Below, piece after piece: positions 19,626-28,755 of a stretch of DNA of 64,000 nt (position 1 is its first letter; each line of letters opens with the position of its first letter). The notes under the pieces are model-generated. The model did no database searches. It was not told where the DNA came from and was given only the letters and a program-made list of their open reading frames with translations. Location: positions 78,037 through 142,036 of the forward strand of contig CAJNDS010002446.1 in NCBI GenBank assembly GCA_905221605.1, in the 5' to 3' direction. This DNA is from Symbiodinium natans (lineage: Eukaryota; Sar; Dinophyceae; Suessiales; Symbiodiniaceae). The translations under genes were made by a program, and so were the position numbers.

Positions 19626-19692
19626 TTCTTCCGGGCGCCGAGCTGTTCACTGCCAGGTTGTAGCCCAAGTCCAACCTGGTGTAGAGGGTCAC
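19626..19692 (-). CDS. predicted 67-nt exon (VTLYTRLDLGYNLAV...)
   Basis: 22 codons plus 1: VTLYTRLDLGYNLAVNSSAP, then GR. Acceptor CTGGCAG|G, donor GGAAGAA|GTGCTG. Beta-strand-like alternation; no family recognised. Confidence 0.5.
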
Positions 19693-19994
19693 CTGCCAGC
19701 ACGAAGCCCTCAACTTGGGCTGCTCCCCCTTATACTGAGTCCTCAATAGGAACTCTAGGGTTTAGGGTTTAGGGTTTAGGGTTATAATCCCGATGAAGGA
19801 CTGTTGAGATAAGGGGAACGTCCCAACCCTCAACCCACTACGCAAGGGGCAGGATGTTGCATTTAGGGCCCACCCTAACCCCTATATCACTTCGCAGTAC
19901 ACATGCAGGCAGCTCTCTCTAAACCATGGTCCTGTTTCTGGGGGGGGTACCCCAAAACATACCCCAACACTCCAAAAAGTAGGACCCGAAAAGG

Positions 19995-20090
19995 GGCCAT
20001 GTAGGGATCTGCCGTGGGCCCCAGCCCCCACCGCCCCCACCCCAGCCTAGCCCCCCACCCCCCCCACCCCCCCCCCCCCCAAAAAAAAAA
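19995..20090. repeat. C-rich low-complexity tract
   Basis: CCCCCACCC-type tract then an A-run. Frames across it are Gly/Trp-rich artefacts. Confidence 0.85.
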
Positions 20091-20129
20091 CAAAATCAGT
20101 GAGCCTGAAAATGCCTGAACGTCGGGTTT

Positions 20130-20219
20130 TTGGGTTTAGGGTTTAGGGTTTAGGGTGTAGGGTTTAGGGTTTAGGGTCTAGGGTCTAGGGCTTAGGGTTT
20201 AGGGTTTAGGGTTTAGGGG
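20130..20219. repeat. telomere-type array, TTTAGGG
   Basis: About 12 units with some GGGTCTA. Confidence 0.9.
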
Positions 20220-20237
20220 CTTAGTGAATCCGTGCAC

Positions 20238-20285
20238 CCGCTCTCCACGGCATTCCACGGCCTGGAACTCGCGGGCCATTGGCGT
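20238..20285 (-). CDS. predicted 48-nt exon (TPMAREFQAVECRGER)
   Basis: 16 codons between CTCCTGCAG and GTGCACGG, phase 0 both ends. It lies between two arrays of the same orientation. Confidence 0.4.
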
Positions 20286-20325
20286 CTGCAGGAGGCACAG
20301 GGCTTGAACTTCGGTTCAGGGGGTT

Positions 20326-20405
20326 TAGGGTTTAGGGTTTAGGGTTTAGGGTTTAGGGTTTAGGGTTTAGGGTTTAGGGTTTAGGGTTTAGGGTTTAGGG
20401 TTTAA
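20326..20405. repeat. telomere-type array, TTTAGGG
   Basis: 11 near-perfect units. Confidence 0.95.
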
Positions 20406-20594
20406 GTCAGGGAGTTGGGGGGACTCATCGGCTTAGGATTTAGGGTTTACGACTTGGGTGGGGGTTTTGCGTCTTAGGGTTTAGGGCTTTTCTCTCCCCT
20501 GGCCACTCACCGAACCAAACGAAAACACAGAGTCAAACAAGCCAGACCTGCAAGAAAGAGAAACTTTCCAACAGCTGACATCCTGCTGGTTGGG

Positions 20595-20893
20595 TTTAGG
20601 GTTTAGGGTTTAGGGTTTAGGGTTTAGGGTTTAGGGTTTAGGGTTTAGGGTTTAGGGTTTAGGGTTTAGGGTTTAGGGTTTAGTTTTAGGGTTTAGGGTT
20701 TAGGGTTTAGGGTTTAGGGTTTAGGGTTTAGGGTTTAGGGTTTAGGGTTTAGGGTTTAGGGTTTAGGGTTTAGGGTTTAGGGTTTAGGGTTTAGGGTTTC
20801 GTTTAGGGTTTAGGGTTTAGGGTTTAGGGTTTAGGGTTTAGGGTTTAGGGTTTAGGGTTTAGGGTTTAGGGTTTAGGGTTTAGGGTTTAGGGT
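20595..20893. repeat. longest telomere-type array, TTTAGGG
   Basis: About 40 units over 300 bp with only two irregular joins. Confidence 0.95.
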
Positions 20894-21737
20894 GTGTAGA
20901 AGGGAAGCTCGCTCGCTGGTGCTAAAAGCACCCGAGCCGCTCACTTGCGTTAGCATGTAGTCGCACCCCAACCACCCAAACTATTCTCATTTAGGGTTTA
21001 GGGTTCACCCCCCAAAACCCCTCAAGGGGGGCTTTCTTGCTTTTTACAGAGAACAGCAGGGTTTTCCTCCCGAGCTTTGTGGAGCCTGTCAGTGGCTCGT
21101 AGGCTTCTTGGAGCTTTCACGGAGTAAAATGGAGGGGTGCCCAAAACCATCGATTGCAATCCTAGAACCCAACATTCATTACGGGTCTGGGCGCCCCAGG
21201 CCAGCAAAAACGCGAGGGGGAAGCAGGGGCCTCGGCCGAAAAGGTGCAGAGATCCTCAATGCCAGGCTGCGGTGGGTCGATATCCAGCCTGTTGTCCAGG
21301 AGGAAAAGCGTTCCGCATGCGTTTTAGGGGGCCCCAGCAACATAGGAAGGGCCTTTGAAGAGCCTGTCAGCCTCTCAGGTTTTTGAGCAGGGCACCCTGG
21401 ACCGGCCCAGAAGGGGGGGGGGTCCCGGTCCCAGGCAATTTTCAGGTGGGTCCCAAGGGGGGGTCCCAGGCGGTCCCAGGCGGGTCCCAACAATCGCAGG
21501 AGCTTCTCACCCCCCAGACTGGTCGGGCCCCAGACCCTCCCGGGGGGTTTTTTCCCGACCCCCGCAAAAAAAGACGCCAATGGTGCGGGCTTTCCTAGGT
21601 GTGTGGCGTAGCCAGGCACTGCAGGCCCTGTCTACCGGGAGGCTTTACCCTCCCTCACCGTTCTGTGGAGACGCTCGGTCGGGGACCTCGGTCGAAGCCT
21701 CGAGCGCCCATGCAAATGGACAGCGGCGCTCTCGGCA
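20894..21737. other. non-repetitive segment, no gene recognised
   Basis: GC-rich, with frames up to 146 codons on the minus strand, but these are rich in Pro/Gly from GGGTCCC repeats (21420-21500) and are not convincing. The part 21180-21360 has moderate coding character on both strands. Confidence 0.4.
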
Positions 21738-21847
21738 GTTTAGGGTTTAGGGTTTAGGGTTTAGGGTTTAGGGTTTAGGGTTTAGGGTTTAGGGTTTAGG
21801 GTTTAGGGTTTAGGGTTTAGGGTTTAGGGTTTAGGGTTTAGGGTTCA
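21738..21847. repeat. telomere-type array, TTTAGGG
   Basis: About 15 perfect units, about 115 bp beyond the stop of the RCC1-like gene. Confidence 0.95.
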
Positions 21848-21961
21848 AGTCCTCAAGTTCAGTTGGGCTGGGGACGTACTGGCCTTGGCTTCTTGGAGCT
21901 AACATGTCCGAGCCTTTCCTTGCGCCAAGCGCTCTAGTACCCAACATGTTCCGCGCCCGGG

Positions 21962-23706
21962 TCAACAGACTGATCTGTCACGTTCAGTGACACCCCAGGT
22001 CACCAAGGATCCAGTGGTCTGAACTGCAGCAAATGCACCATCCGAAGATTGGATCTGATGTACATTTTGGAGCTGATCTTGCACAGTATTGCCGCTACCA
22101 CCTCCTGCTTCACGAGAGGTTTGTATCTGCCGCATCTGACGAAGGCCACCCAAACCGCCATCACCCCAGGTCACGACAGATCCGTCACCTAGGATCGCAG
22201 CAAAAGCATGGCCAGAAGCCTGGATTTGCTGCACATTCTTAAGCCTCTCTTGCACAGCACTGCTGTCGCCGCCATAGTAAGCGTGGCCCCAGGCCACCAC
22301 ACATCCATCCTCCAAGATGGCCGCGAAAGCTTGGCGCGTGGCCTGGATCTCCCGCACGTTCCTCAGCCTACCTTGCACAGCACTGCTGTCACCTCCTTGG
22401 TAGCCCAGTAACCATCTCATAACAAAAGGGCACCCCTTTTGTTTTTGGTTGGTGACTTCAAAAAAGGGAGCCCAGAACCCAAAGAAGGGTAAAGGGTACC
22501 ACCTGGGCTACCAAGCCTCCATAGGCAAAGTGGCCCCAGGTCAACACCGACCCATCATGTAGAAGGGCAGCGAAAGCCTATACTCCCCTTGGAACCTTTA
22601 AAACAAATAGCACTTCTCATAGCCTTTTGGGTTTTATATAAAAAAATCTAATTAAACAAATATTAAAAAAAAAATCCCAAGGGGGATATAGAAGCTTGGC
22701 GAGAGGCCTGGATCTGCCGTACGTTCCTCAGCCTATCTTGCACGGCACTGCTGGCGCCACCATACAGAACGTGGCCCCAGGTCACCACAGACCCATCACC
22801 CCGGATCGCCGCAAAAGCACCGACAGAAGACTGGATTTCCTGCACGTCCTTCAATTCATGTTGCACGGAAGTGCTGTCACCACCATAGTACGCATGGCCC
22901 CATGATACTACAGATCCATCACCCAGGATAGCAGCAAAAGCATGAGCAGAAGCTTGAATCTGCTGCACATTCTTCAGCCTCTCTTGCACCACCCTGCTGT
23001 CGCCCCCATACTCCGCAACACCCCAGCTCACCACTGTTCCATCGGCCAGAACCGCAGCAAAAGCGCTAAGACAAGAATGGATGTGCTTCACATTCTTCAA
23101 CCTATCCTGCACAGCACTGCTGTTGCCGCCGCGAGTGGCATCGCCCCAGGTCACAACGGACCCATCACCAAGGATCGCAGCAAATGCGTGGCCAGAAGCT
23201 TGAATCTGCTGCACGTTCTTCAACTTGCCTTGCACAGCGCTGCAGTCGCCTCCAGATTGCGCATCACCCCAGGTCACCACTGATCCATCGGCCAGTATCG
23301 CAGCAAAAGCCCTAAAAGAAGCTTGGACATACTGCACGTTCTTCAGCCGACTTCGTACGCCACTGCAGTCGCCGCCAAACCCAGAATGGCCCCAGGTTAC
23401 CACAGATGCGTCACCCAAGATCGCGGCAAAAGCAGCTCCACTGGGCGGCGGGCCCAGGGGTGCCTTGGTAGCTGCGACATAAACCTGGCCAACGTGCAGG
23501 GTCAGGGCGTCGCCATGTTGCAACTTCGCTCGTTTGACAGTTGCTGATCCGTCCAACGTATCTCCGGAAGAGCTCAGCAGCCTTCCCTTACGAACCCTCA
23601 GTTCCCTGTGGGCTCGTTGACTTAGATCGTCAACAGTAGCATCCGCCTGCGTCTCCAAAGTCACTGTCTTCCCACTTATCAAATGCACGTCAACCGAAAT
23701 CGACAT
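21962..23706 (-). CDS. ubiquitin-like domain plus RCC1-like repeat protein
   Basis: Predicted three-exon gene: 22696-23706, 22520-22577 and 21962-22395 (1,011 + 58 + 434 = 1,503 nt, 500 residues plus stop). Residues 1-75 (MSISVDVHLISGKTVTLETQ...) have a ubiquitin-like beta-grasp pattern. From about residue 92 there are nine full repeats of 41 residues and one partial, each with AFAAILGDGSVVTWG, then GGDSSAVQ and LKNVQQIQAS. Such repeats are usually annotated as RCC1/UVR8/HERC-like and are expected to form a beta-propeller; they are shorter than classical RCC1 repeats of 50-60 residues. Ubiquitin-like fusions to these repeats are typical of dinoflagellates. Repeat nine carries an insert of about 14 residues. 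There is no HECT domain. A role in ubiquitin binding or scaffolding is inference. The ATG at 23704-23706 is the first in frame. The unspliced frame of exon 1 runs on into the insertion and ends falsely in FFF. Confidence 0.85.
22396..22515 (-). mobile_element. introner-like element 2 inside the RCC1-like gene
   Basis: 120 bp with a perfect 13-bp terminal inverted repeat (CTTGGTAGCCCAG) and a 4-bp target duplication (CCTC at 22392-22395 and 22516-22519 on plus, GAGG on the gene strand). It interrupts the codons for YGGDS. Removing the element plus one duplication copy restores the 41-residue repeat exactly, giving a GA-AG intron, or GC-AG if the junction is shifted by three bases. An internal hairpin (AACAAAAGGG / CCCTTTTGTT) lies at about 22421-22442. 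Confidence 0.85.
22578..22691 (-). mobile_element. introner-like element 1 inside the RCC1-like gene
   Basis: 114 bp, imperfect inverted ends CTATATCCCCCTTGGGA and CTATACTCCCCTTGGAA, with 4-bp target duplication AAGC (22574-22577 and 22692-22695; GCTT on the gene strand). It interrupts QAFAA in a repeat. Removing 22578-22695 restores the frame as a GC-AG intron: donor CAA|GCTTC, acceptor TATAG|G. The interior is AT-rich, unlike the exons. Confidence 0.85.
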
Positions 23707-23769
23707 GATGAGGCGACGGCCGTGTGCTTGAGGTGTAGGTTGGGATATCGGGTGTAGGGGTTTGACCCA

Positions 23770-24110
23770 AAACTCTAAACCCTGAACCCTAAACCCTAAA
23801 CCCTAGCCCTAAAACCTAAACCCGAAACCCTAGGGTTCACAGGGTTCTTGCTTTTGGCCAACCCTGGCGTGGGGGCACAGACCAGCTCAGGCCTCTTGCA
23901 TCGCGGAGGAAGTCCATCGGCGAGCATGATCAGGGTTTGGGGTCTAGAGTTTAGGGTTTAGGGTTTGGGGTTTAGGGTTTAGGGTTTGGGGTTTAGGGTT
24001 TAGGGCTTAGGGGCTTACGGGAGGCCGTAAACCCCACGCCCTAAACCCGGAAACCCTCAACCCTAAACCCTCCCGAAACCCTAAACCCTAAACCCTACAC
24101 CCTAAAGCCC
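23770..24110. repeat. telomere-type arrays around a short island
   Basis: CCCTAAA at 23770-23835; TTTAGGG/GGGGTTT at 23935-24010; CCCTAAA at 24030-24110. The island 23845-23934 is open on the minus strand (LIMLADGLPPRCKRPELVCA) but without clear splice sites. Confidence 0.8.
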
Positions 24111-24299
24111 GCACCCCAAGCTCCAAACCTAACCTACTTAGGGCTCAGCTCGGCTCTGCGGAAAACCTCCGGCGCGCGACTCCGAAATACCCCAACCCCA
24201 AAATCCGAGCAGGCAAGGTTTAGGGCTGAGGGTTCAGGGTTCAGGTTTCAGGGTTTAGGGTTTAGGGTTAAGGGCCTAGGGTTTTGGGTTCGGGCTTTA

Positions 24300-24530
24300 G
24301 GGCCCTAACCCCCAACCTCTCAAACCCCCAAACCCCCAAGCCTTGAAACCGCAGAGCTCGAAAAGCCCTACGACCCTAAAGCCCTACAGCCCCAAAACCC
24401 TAAATACTCCTAAAAGCCCTACGGCCCCTAAAACCCTACAGCCCCAAAACCCTAAATACTCCTAAAAGCCCTACGGCCCCTAAAACCCTAAAACCCTAGA
24501 ACCCCTAAACCGAAATTACTAAGCCGTAAG
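24300..24530. repeat. local repeat, about 60 bp x 2
   Basis: CCAAAACCCTAAATACTCCT followed by AAAAGCCCTACGGCCCCTAA is present twice (from about 24391 and 24443), inside decayed C-rich repeats. Confidence 0.7.
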
Positions 24531-24539
24531 CCCGAAGCC

Positions 24540-24735
24540 CTACACCCTAGTCCCTAAACCCTAAACCCTAAACCCCAAACCCTAAATCCTAAACCCTAAA
24601 CCAACCCTAAACCCTAAACCCTAAACCCTAAACCCTAAACCCTAAACCCTAAACCCTAAACCCTAAACCCTAAACCCTAAACCCTGAACCCTAAACCCTA
24701 AACCCTAAACCAACCCTAAACCCTAAACCCCTAAC
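24540..24735. repeat. telomere-type array, CCCTAAA
   Basis: About 26 units. CCAACCC interruptions occur twice at similar spacing, suggesting a higher-order duplication. Confidence 0.95.
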
Positions 24736-24769
24736 CACGTACACTGCTGAACCCCCTCTCCCCAAAACC

Positions 24770-24825
24770 ACACGGACCTTTGGCTCGAAACTTCGCTTCA
24801 GGAATGGCATCCTTGCCAGCTGCAG
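24770..24825 (-). CDS. possible exon (GKDAIPEAKFRAK)
   Basis: Minus-strand frame after CTGCAG reads GKDAIPEAKFRAK and meets AAAG|GTCCGTG. Alternative frames are also open; a weak call supported by its position between a C-rich and a G-rich array. Confidence 0.3.
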
Positions 24826-24930
24826 TTTAGGGTTTAGGGTTTAGGGTTTAGGGTTTAGGGTTCAGGGTTCAGGGTTCAGGGTTCAGGGTTCAGGGTTCAG
24901 GGTTCAGGGTTCAGGGTTAGGGTTTAGGTG
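24826..24930. repeat. array of TTTAGGG then GGGTTCA
   Basis: Five TTTAGGG then nine GGGTTCA units. Confidence 0.95.
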
Positions 24931-25384
24931 GCGGCGGGGTTAAGATTTAGGGTTCTCTTTAGGGTTGTGTTCTTAGGGTTTAGGGTTGTTTCTTTGCAGG
25001 GTGGTTCCAGTGGCTTAGGGGTTCGGGTTTCAGGATGTTGGGGTGTTCGGCTTTGGGGATAATGAAAATTGTTAGAATCATGGGGGGTTTAGGGGTATAG
25101 GGCTCAAAGGCTAGGTATGCAGAGACCTGACCGACCCAGAGTTCTGCTGTAAAGCTTTCGGGGCTTGTGTTTAACCCTAAACCCTACACCCTCAACCCTG
25201 ACCCCTAAACCTAAAGAGGGCTTATGTTTCTGTTCTGCTAGGGGGGATGGGGTTATAGGGTTCTAGTTCCAGGCAAAGGTGCGGCAGAGTCACGCGTGTG
25301 TAAACCAAAGCACCCAAGACTTAGTGCAGGGTAGTACATTGGGGAGGCTCGTCTAGACGCTCCTCCTTCCCGCAAATGTCAGCC

Positions 25385-25851
25385 CTGAACCCCAAACCCC
25401 AAAACCGCAAGCAAGCCCTAAACCCCAAAACCCAAAACCCTAAACCCCAAGCCCCAAACCCTAAACCCCAAACCCCAAACCCGAAACCCTAAACCTTAAA
25501 CCTCAAAACCCTGAACCCCAAGAACCCTAAACCCCAAACCCCCATCCCCAAACCCAAAACCCCAAACCCCAAACCCCCAAACCCCGAAACCTCAAACCTA
25601 AACCCTAACCCCAAAACCCGAAACCCTAACCCCCAAACCCTACACCCTAAACCCCAAACCCGAAAACCCTAAAACCCTACACCCTAACCCTAAACGCCAA
25701 AACACTAAACCCCAAACCCTAAACCCCAAAACCCTAAACCCCAAACCCCAAAACCCTAAACCCTAAACCCCAAAACCCTAAACGCTAAACCCTAAACCCT
25801 AAACCCTAAACCAAAACCCTAAACCCTAAACCCCAAAACCCTAAACCCCAC
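25385..25851. repeat. long degenerate CCCTAAA/CCCCAAA array
   Basis: About 460 bp of CCCTAAA, CCCCAAA, CCCAAAA and CCCGAAA units, the most decayed of the long arrays. Confidence 0.9.
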
Positions 25852-25935
25852 GAACTGAGTGTCCGGCCCACTGCGATCGATCTCATCGGTCATCTTTGGC
25901 ACCGGCCGCGGCACGCATTCTTGGAGGTCGACGTC
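25852..25935 (-). CDS. predicted 84-nt exon (DVDLQECVPRPVPKM...)
   Basis: 28 codons, phase 0 both ends: DVDLQECVPRPVPKMTDEID then RSGPDTQF. Acceptor CTGATAG|G, donor CAGTTC|GTGGGGTTTAGGG, the GT lying at the array edge. No family recognised. Confidence 0.6.
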
Positions 25936-25944
25936 CTATCAGGC

Positions 25945-26346
25945 TTAGGGGTTTAGGGTTTAGGGTTTAGGGTTTAGGGTTTAGGGTTTAGGGTTTAGGG
26001 TTTAGGGTTTAGGGTTTAGGGTGATGTTGACAGGGTTTATTAGGAGTTTCTTAGGGCTTTGTTTAGGGTGTGTTCGGGACTGTCAGGGCTTGTTGAGGTT
26101 TATTAGGGTTTGTTAGTAGGGCCTTTGGGGGCTCAGAGGGCTTTCTTTAGGGTCTCATGGTTGGGGTTTGGAATTTCGGGCTCATGCAGCAGTAGAGCCA
26201 AACGAAAAGAATCTGAACATTGAACCCTCGTCTCCGAGCCATGGGATTTAGGGTTTAGAGTTTAGGGTTTAGGGTTTAAGGTTTAGGGTTCAGGGTTTAG
26301 GGCTTAGGGTTTAGGGTTTAGGGCTTAGGGTTTAGGGTTTAGGGTG
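25945..26346. repeat. TTTAGGG arrays
   Basis: Perfect block 25945-26022 and a mixed TTTAGGG/TTAGGGC block 26245-26346; G/T-rich decayed sequence between. Confidence 0.9.
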
Positions 26347-26356
26347 AAGGGCTCTT

Positions 26357-26440
26357 GGTGCCCCCTGAAAGTCCTCGATGGAATATGCCTGCACACCGGC
26401 CCCTTCTTCCCCACCTGGCGTCTTTGGGCACAGGGCAACA
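26357..26440 (-). CDS. possible exon (GEEGAGVQAYSIEDFQGAPR)
   Basis: Minus-strand frame open across the island, acceptor CAAAG or CGCCAG|G. No clear GT donor; a GC donor after AAGA is possible. Confidence 0.35.
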
Positions 26441-26458
26441 AACGAACTTTTGGGACTG

Positions 26459-26550
26459 GGGTTTAGGGTTGAGGGTTTTAGGGTTTAGGGTTTAGGGTTT
26501 AGGGTTTAGTGCTTAGGGCTTAGGGCTTAGGGTTTAGGGTTTAAGGTTGG

Positions 26551-26592
<42 letters not shown>
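26459..26592. repeat. TTTAGGG array and (GT)n microsatellite
   Basis: About 11 heptamers then about 17 GT units (26554-26587). Confidence 0.95.
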
Positions 26593-26594
<2 letters not shown>

Positions 26595-26658
26595 GGGGGG
26601 GGGTGGGCTTAGGGCCGAGTTGACAGCTTGATCTTGTGGGAAACTTGGGGTTGGGGAC

Positions 26659-26925
26659 CCTAAACCCTAAACCCTCTAAACCCTAAACCCTAAACCCTAA
26701 ACCCTAAACCCTAAACCCTAAACCCTAAACCCTAAACCCTAAACCCTAAACTAAGTAAGCTTAGGTGGAATGGAAGCGAAGCAACGTGCGCTTAGGCTTA
26801 GGTTCAGGGCATCTTCGGAGTGGGTCTTTCCGAGTCATGAGTCCGCAGATTTGGGAACCCGGAAGTTGAAAAACCCTAAACCCTAAACCCTAAACCCTAA
26901 ACCCTAAACCCTAAACCCTAAACCC
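26659..26925. repeat. CCCTAAA arrays
   Basis: Blocks at 26659-26750 and 26872-26925. Confidence 0.95.
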
Positions 26926-27549
26926 GCCAGTCGGCTTCAGGGTGGAAGCTTCAGCTACGGAAGCTCTCGCGCCACGGTACATCCTGACTTCACTCTATCC
27001 CGATAAAACCCCATAAAAACCCCACCCTACAAAGCCCCACAAAGACCTCAAAACCCGATAAAACCTGAACCCATTCTCCCTCAACCCCTACACCCCTGCA
27101 TCCCCCTTCTGAGGCACCGGGCCCTCTTGGCCAGCCTTTCTTCATGCACAGTTCAAAAAAGCGATGGCCCTCTTTCTACTTCTGAGGTTCCTACTGAAAA
27201 TCGGAGCCGAGCCTGTCCTAAACCCTAAACCCGAAACCCTAAACCCTAAACCCTAAACCTGCTCGGTTCCCCCAAAGTGGCCATGGTCTTAGAACTGGGT
27301 CGTGGATTTGGGATGCAAGGTTGAGGGCCTGGAGCTCAGGGGGTGTTTAGGGTTTAGGGTTCAGGGATTAGGGATTTAGGGATGTCAGGGTGCGGAGTTG
27401 AGGGTTTGGCTGTTTAGAATTTGGTGCTCGAGTTTGGGGCTGGACTTTTAGACGTTCGGGATTTATGTATCCGGAAGCAGTGATTGCAGCTCAGGGGTTT
27501 GGGGTTCAGGGTTCAGGGTTTCGGGTTCAGGGTTTCGGAACCGGCCTGG

Positions 27550-27672
27550 TGCTGAGAAACCCTAAACCCTAAACCCTAAACCCTAAACCCTAAACCCTAC
27601 ACCCTAAACCCTAAACCCTAAACCCTAAACCCTAAACCCTAAACCCTAAACCCTAAACCCTAAACCCTAAAC
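27550..27672. repeat. telomere-type array, CCCTAAA
   Basis: About 17 near-perfect units ending directly at the exon 27673-27724. Confidence 0.95.
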
Positions 27673-27724
27673 CCGAGTGAAAAGATTAGGGTCATGACGC
27701 CCGCAATCACCAAAGCAGTCGATC
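27673..27724 (-). CDS. predicted 52-nt exon, membrane-helix-like
   Basis: 2 + 16 codons + 2: STALVIAGVMTLIFSL, hydrophobic enough to be part of a membrane helix. Acceptor GGGGCAG|G, donor CTCGG|GTTTAGGG supplied by the array. Confidence 0.5.
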
Positions 27725-27950
27725 CTGCCCCCAGGCGTTTTGGGTTTAGAGTTCCGGGCTTTTCGGCTTAGAGGCTTCGAGAGTACCTTCCGACCATCCC
27801 AATGACTTGTTGATAACCAGGCTCTGCAATGCCCCAAGACAGACACATGGACAAAGCTTTGCCTCCATGAGCAAGTTGGCCGTCATCCCGTGCGCTGGTG
27901 AGACCTCGAAACTGGACAACTACATGATTGATGCATACGCTTTATCAATC

Positions 27951-27983
27951 TGACTCTCTCTCTCTCTCTCTTTCTCTCTCTTT

Positions 27984-28034
<51 letters not shown>
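27951..28034. repeat. (CT)n microsatellite
   Basis: About 40 CT units with TTT interruptions. Confidence 0.95.
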
Positions 28035-28036
<2 letters not shown>

Positions 28037-28137
28037 CACTGTGATTGTCGGGCCTATGTGAGTCACAGCTCCCTCTCATCATCTGGGGATACCTATGGAA
28101 AACGAAAGACGTTGGCTGAGGATTTTGTAGGATGTAC

Positions 28138-28253
28138 TTGGAGGTTCATGGGCACTTAAACCCCCAATTATAACTGTACCTATAAGCCCCCCTAAGCCCC
28201 CTAAGTAGGCCATAAGTAAGCTTATAATTGGGGCAAAACAGTACCCATGAAAG
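28138..28253. mobile_element. inverted-repeat element, family E (intact copy)
   Basis: Begins CTTGGAGGTTCATGGGCACT and ends with the partly complementary AGTACCCATGAAAGCC. Inner CCAATTATAA and TTATAATTGG are complementary. A second copy at 43268-43466 is interrupted by a TTTAGGG array. Confidence 0.7.
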
Positions 28254-28266
28254 CCGAGGTTGAGGC

Positions 28267-28304
28267 TCCTAAACCCTCAACCCTCAACCCCTAAGCACGC
28301 AACC

Positions 28305-28371
<67 letters not shown>

Positions 28372-28395
28372 ACCCTAAACCCTAAACCCTAAACC
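28267..28395. repeat. CCCTCAA array
   Basis: About 12 CCCTCAA units then CCCTAAA. Confidence 0.95.
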
Positions 28396-28439
28396 CTCCT
28401 CTGGGTCTGTGGCGATGGCTCGGCAGCAAACCCCCCGAC

Positions 28440-28525
28440 CCAACGCGCGCGCTTGAAGCAAAAGAGGCCGGCCGACAAAGGGAAGAACGTGGTCGGAGGC
28501 TCGGAAGGGATGCTTCGGGAAGTGT
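28440..28525 (+). CDS. possible exon (RLKQKRPADKGKNVVGGSEG)
   Basis: Plus-strand frame across the island between a C-rich and a G-rich array, ending near GAA|GTGTAGGG. Basic peptide. Boundaries uncertain. Confidence 0.35.
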
Positions 28526-28755
28526 AGGGTTTAGGGTTTAGGGTTTAGGGTTTAGGGTTTAGGGTTTAGGGTTTAGGGTTTAGGGTTTAGGGTTTAGGGT
28601 TTAGGGTTTAGGGTTTAGGGTTTAGGGTTTAGGGTTTAGCGTTTAGGGTTTAGGGTTTAGCGTTTAGGGTTTAGCATTTAGGGTTTAGCATTTAGGGTTT
28701 AGCATTTAGGGTTTAGCATTTAGGGTTTAGGGTTTAGGGTGTAGGGTTTGGGGCT
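28525..28755. repeat. TTTAGGG array with 14-mer block
   Basis: Perfect TTTAGGG then alternating TTTAGCA-TTTAGGG 14-mers (28665-28720), a higher-order unit. Confidence 0.95.

Noticed and set aside
22033-23547. Plus-strand frames opposite the RCC1-like gene
   Set aside because: Shadows of a repeated minus-strand coding sequence; composition is His/Pro-rich and not protein-like.
23707-23760. Relict dinoflagellate spliced-leader sequence upstream of the RCC1-like ATG
   Set aside because: Only ACCTCAAG resembles the end of the leader; the rest does not match, so retroposition is not supported.
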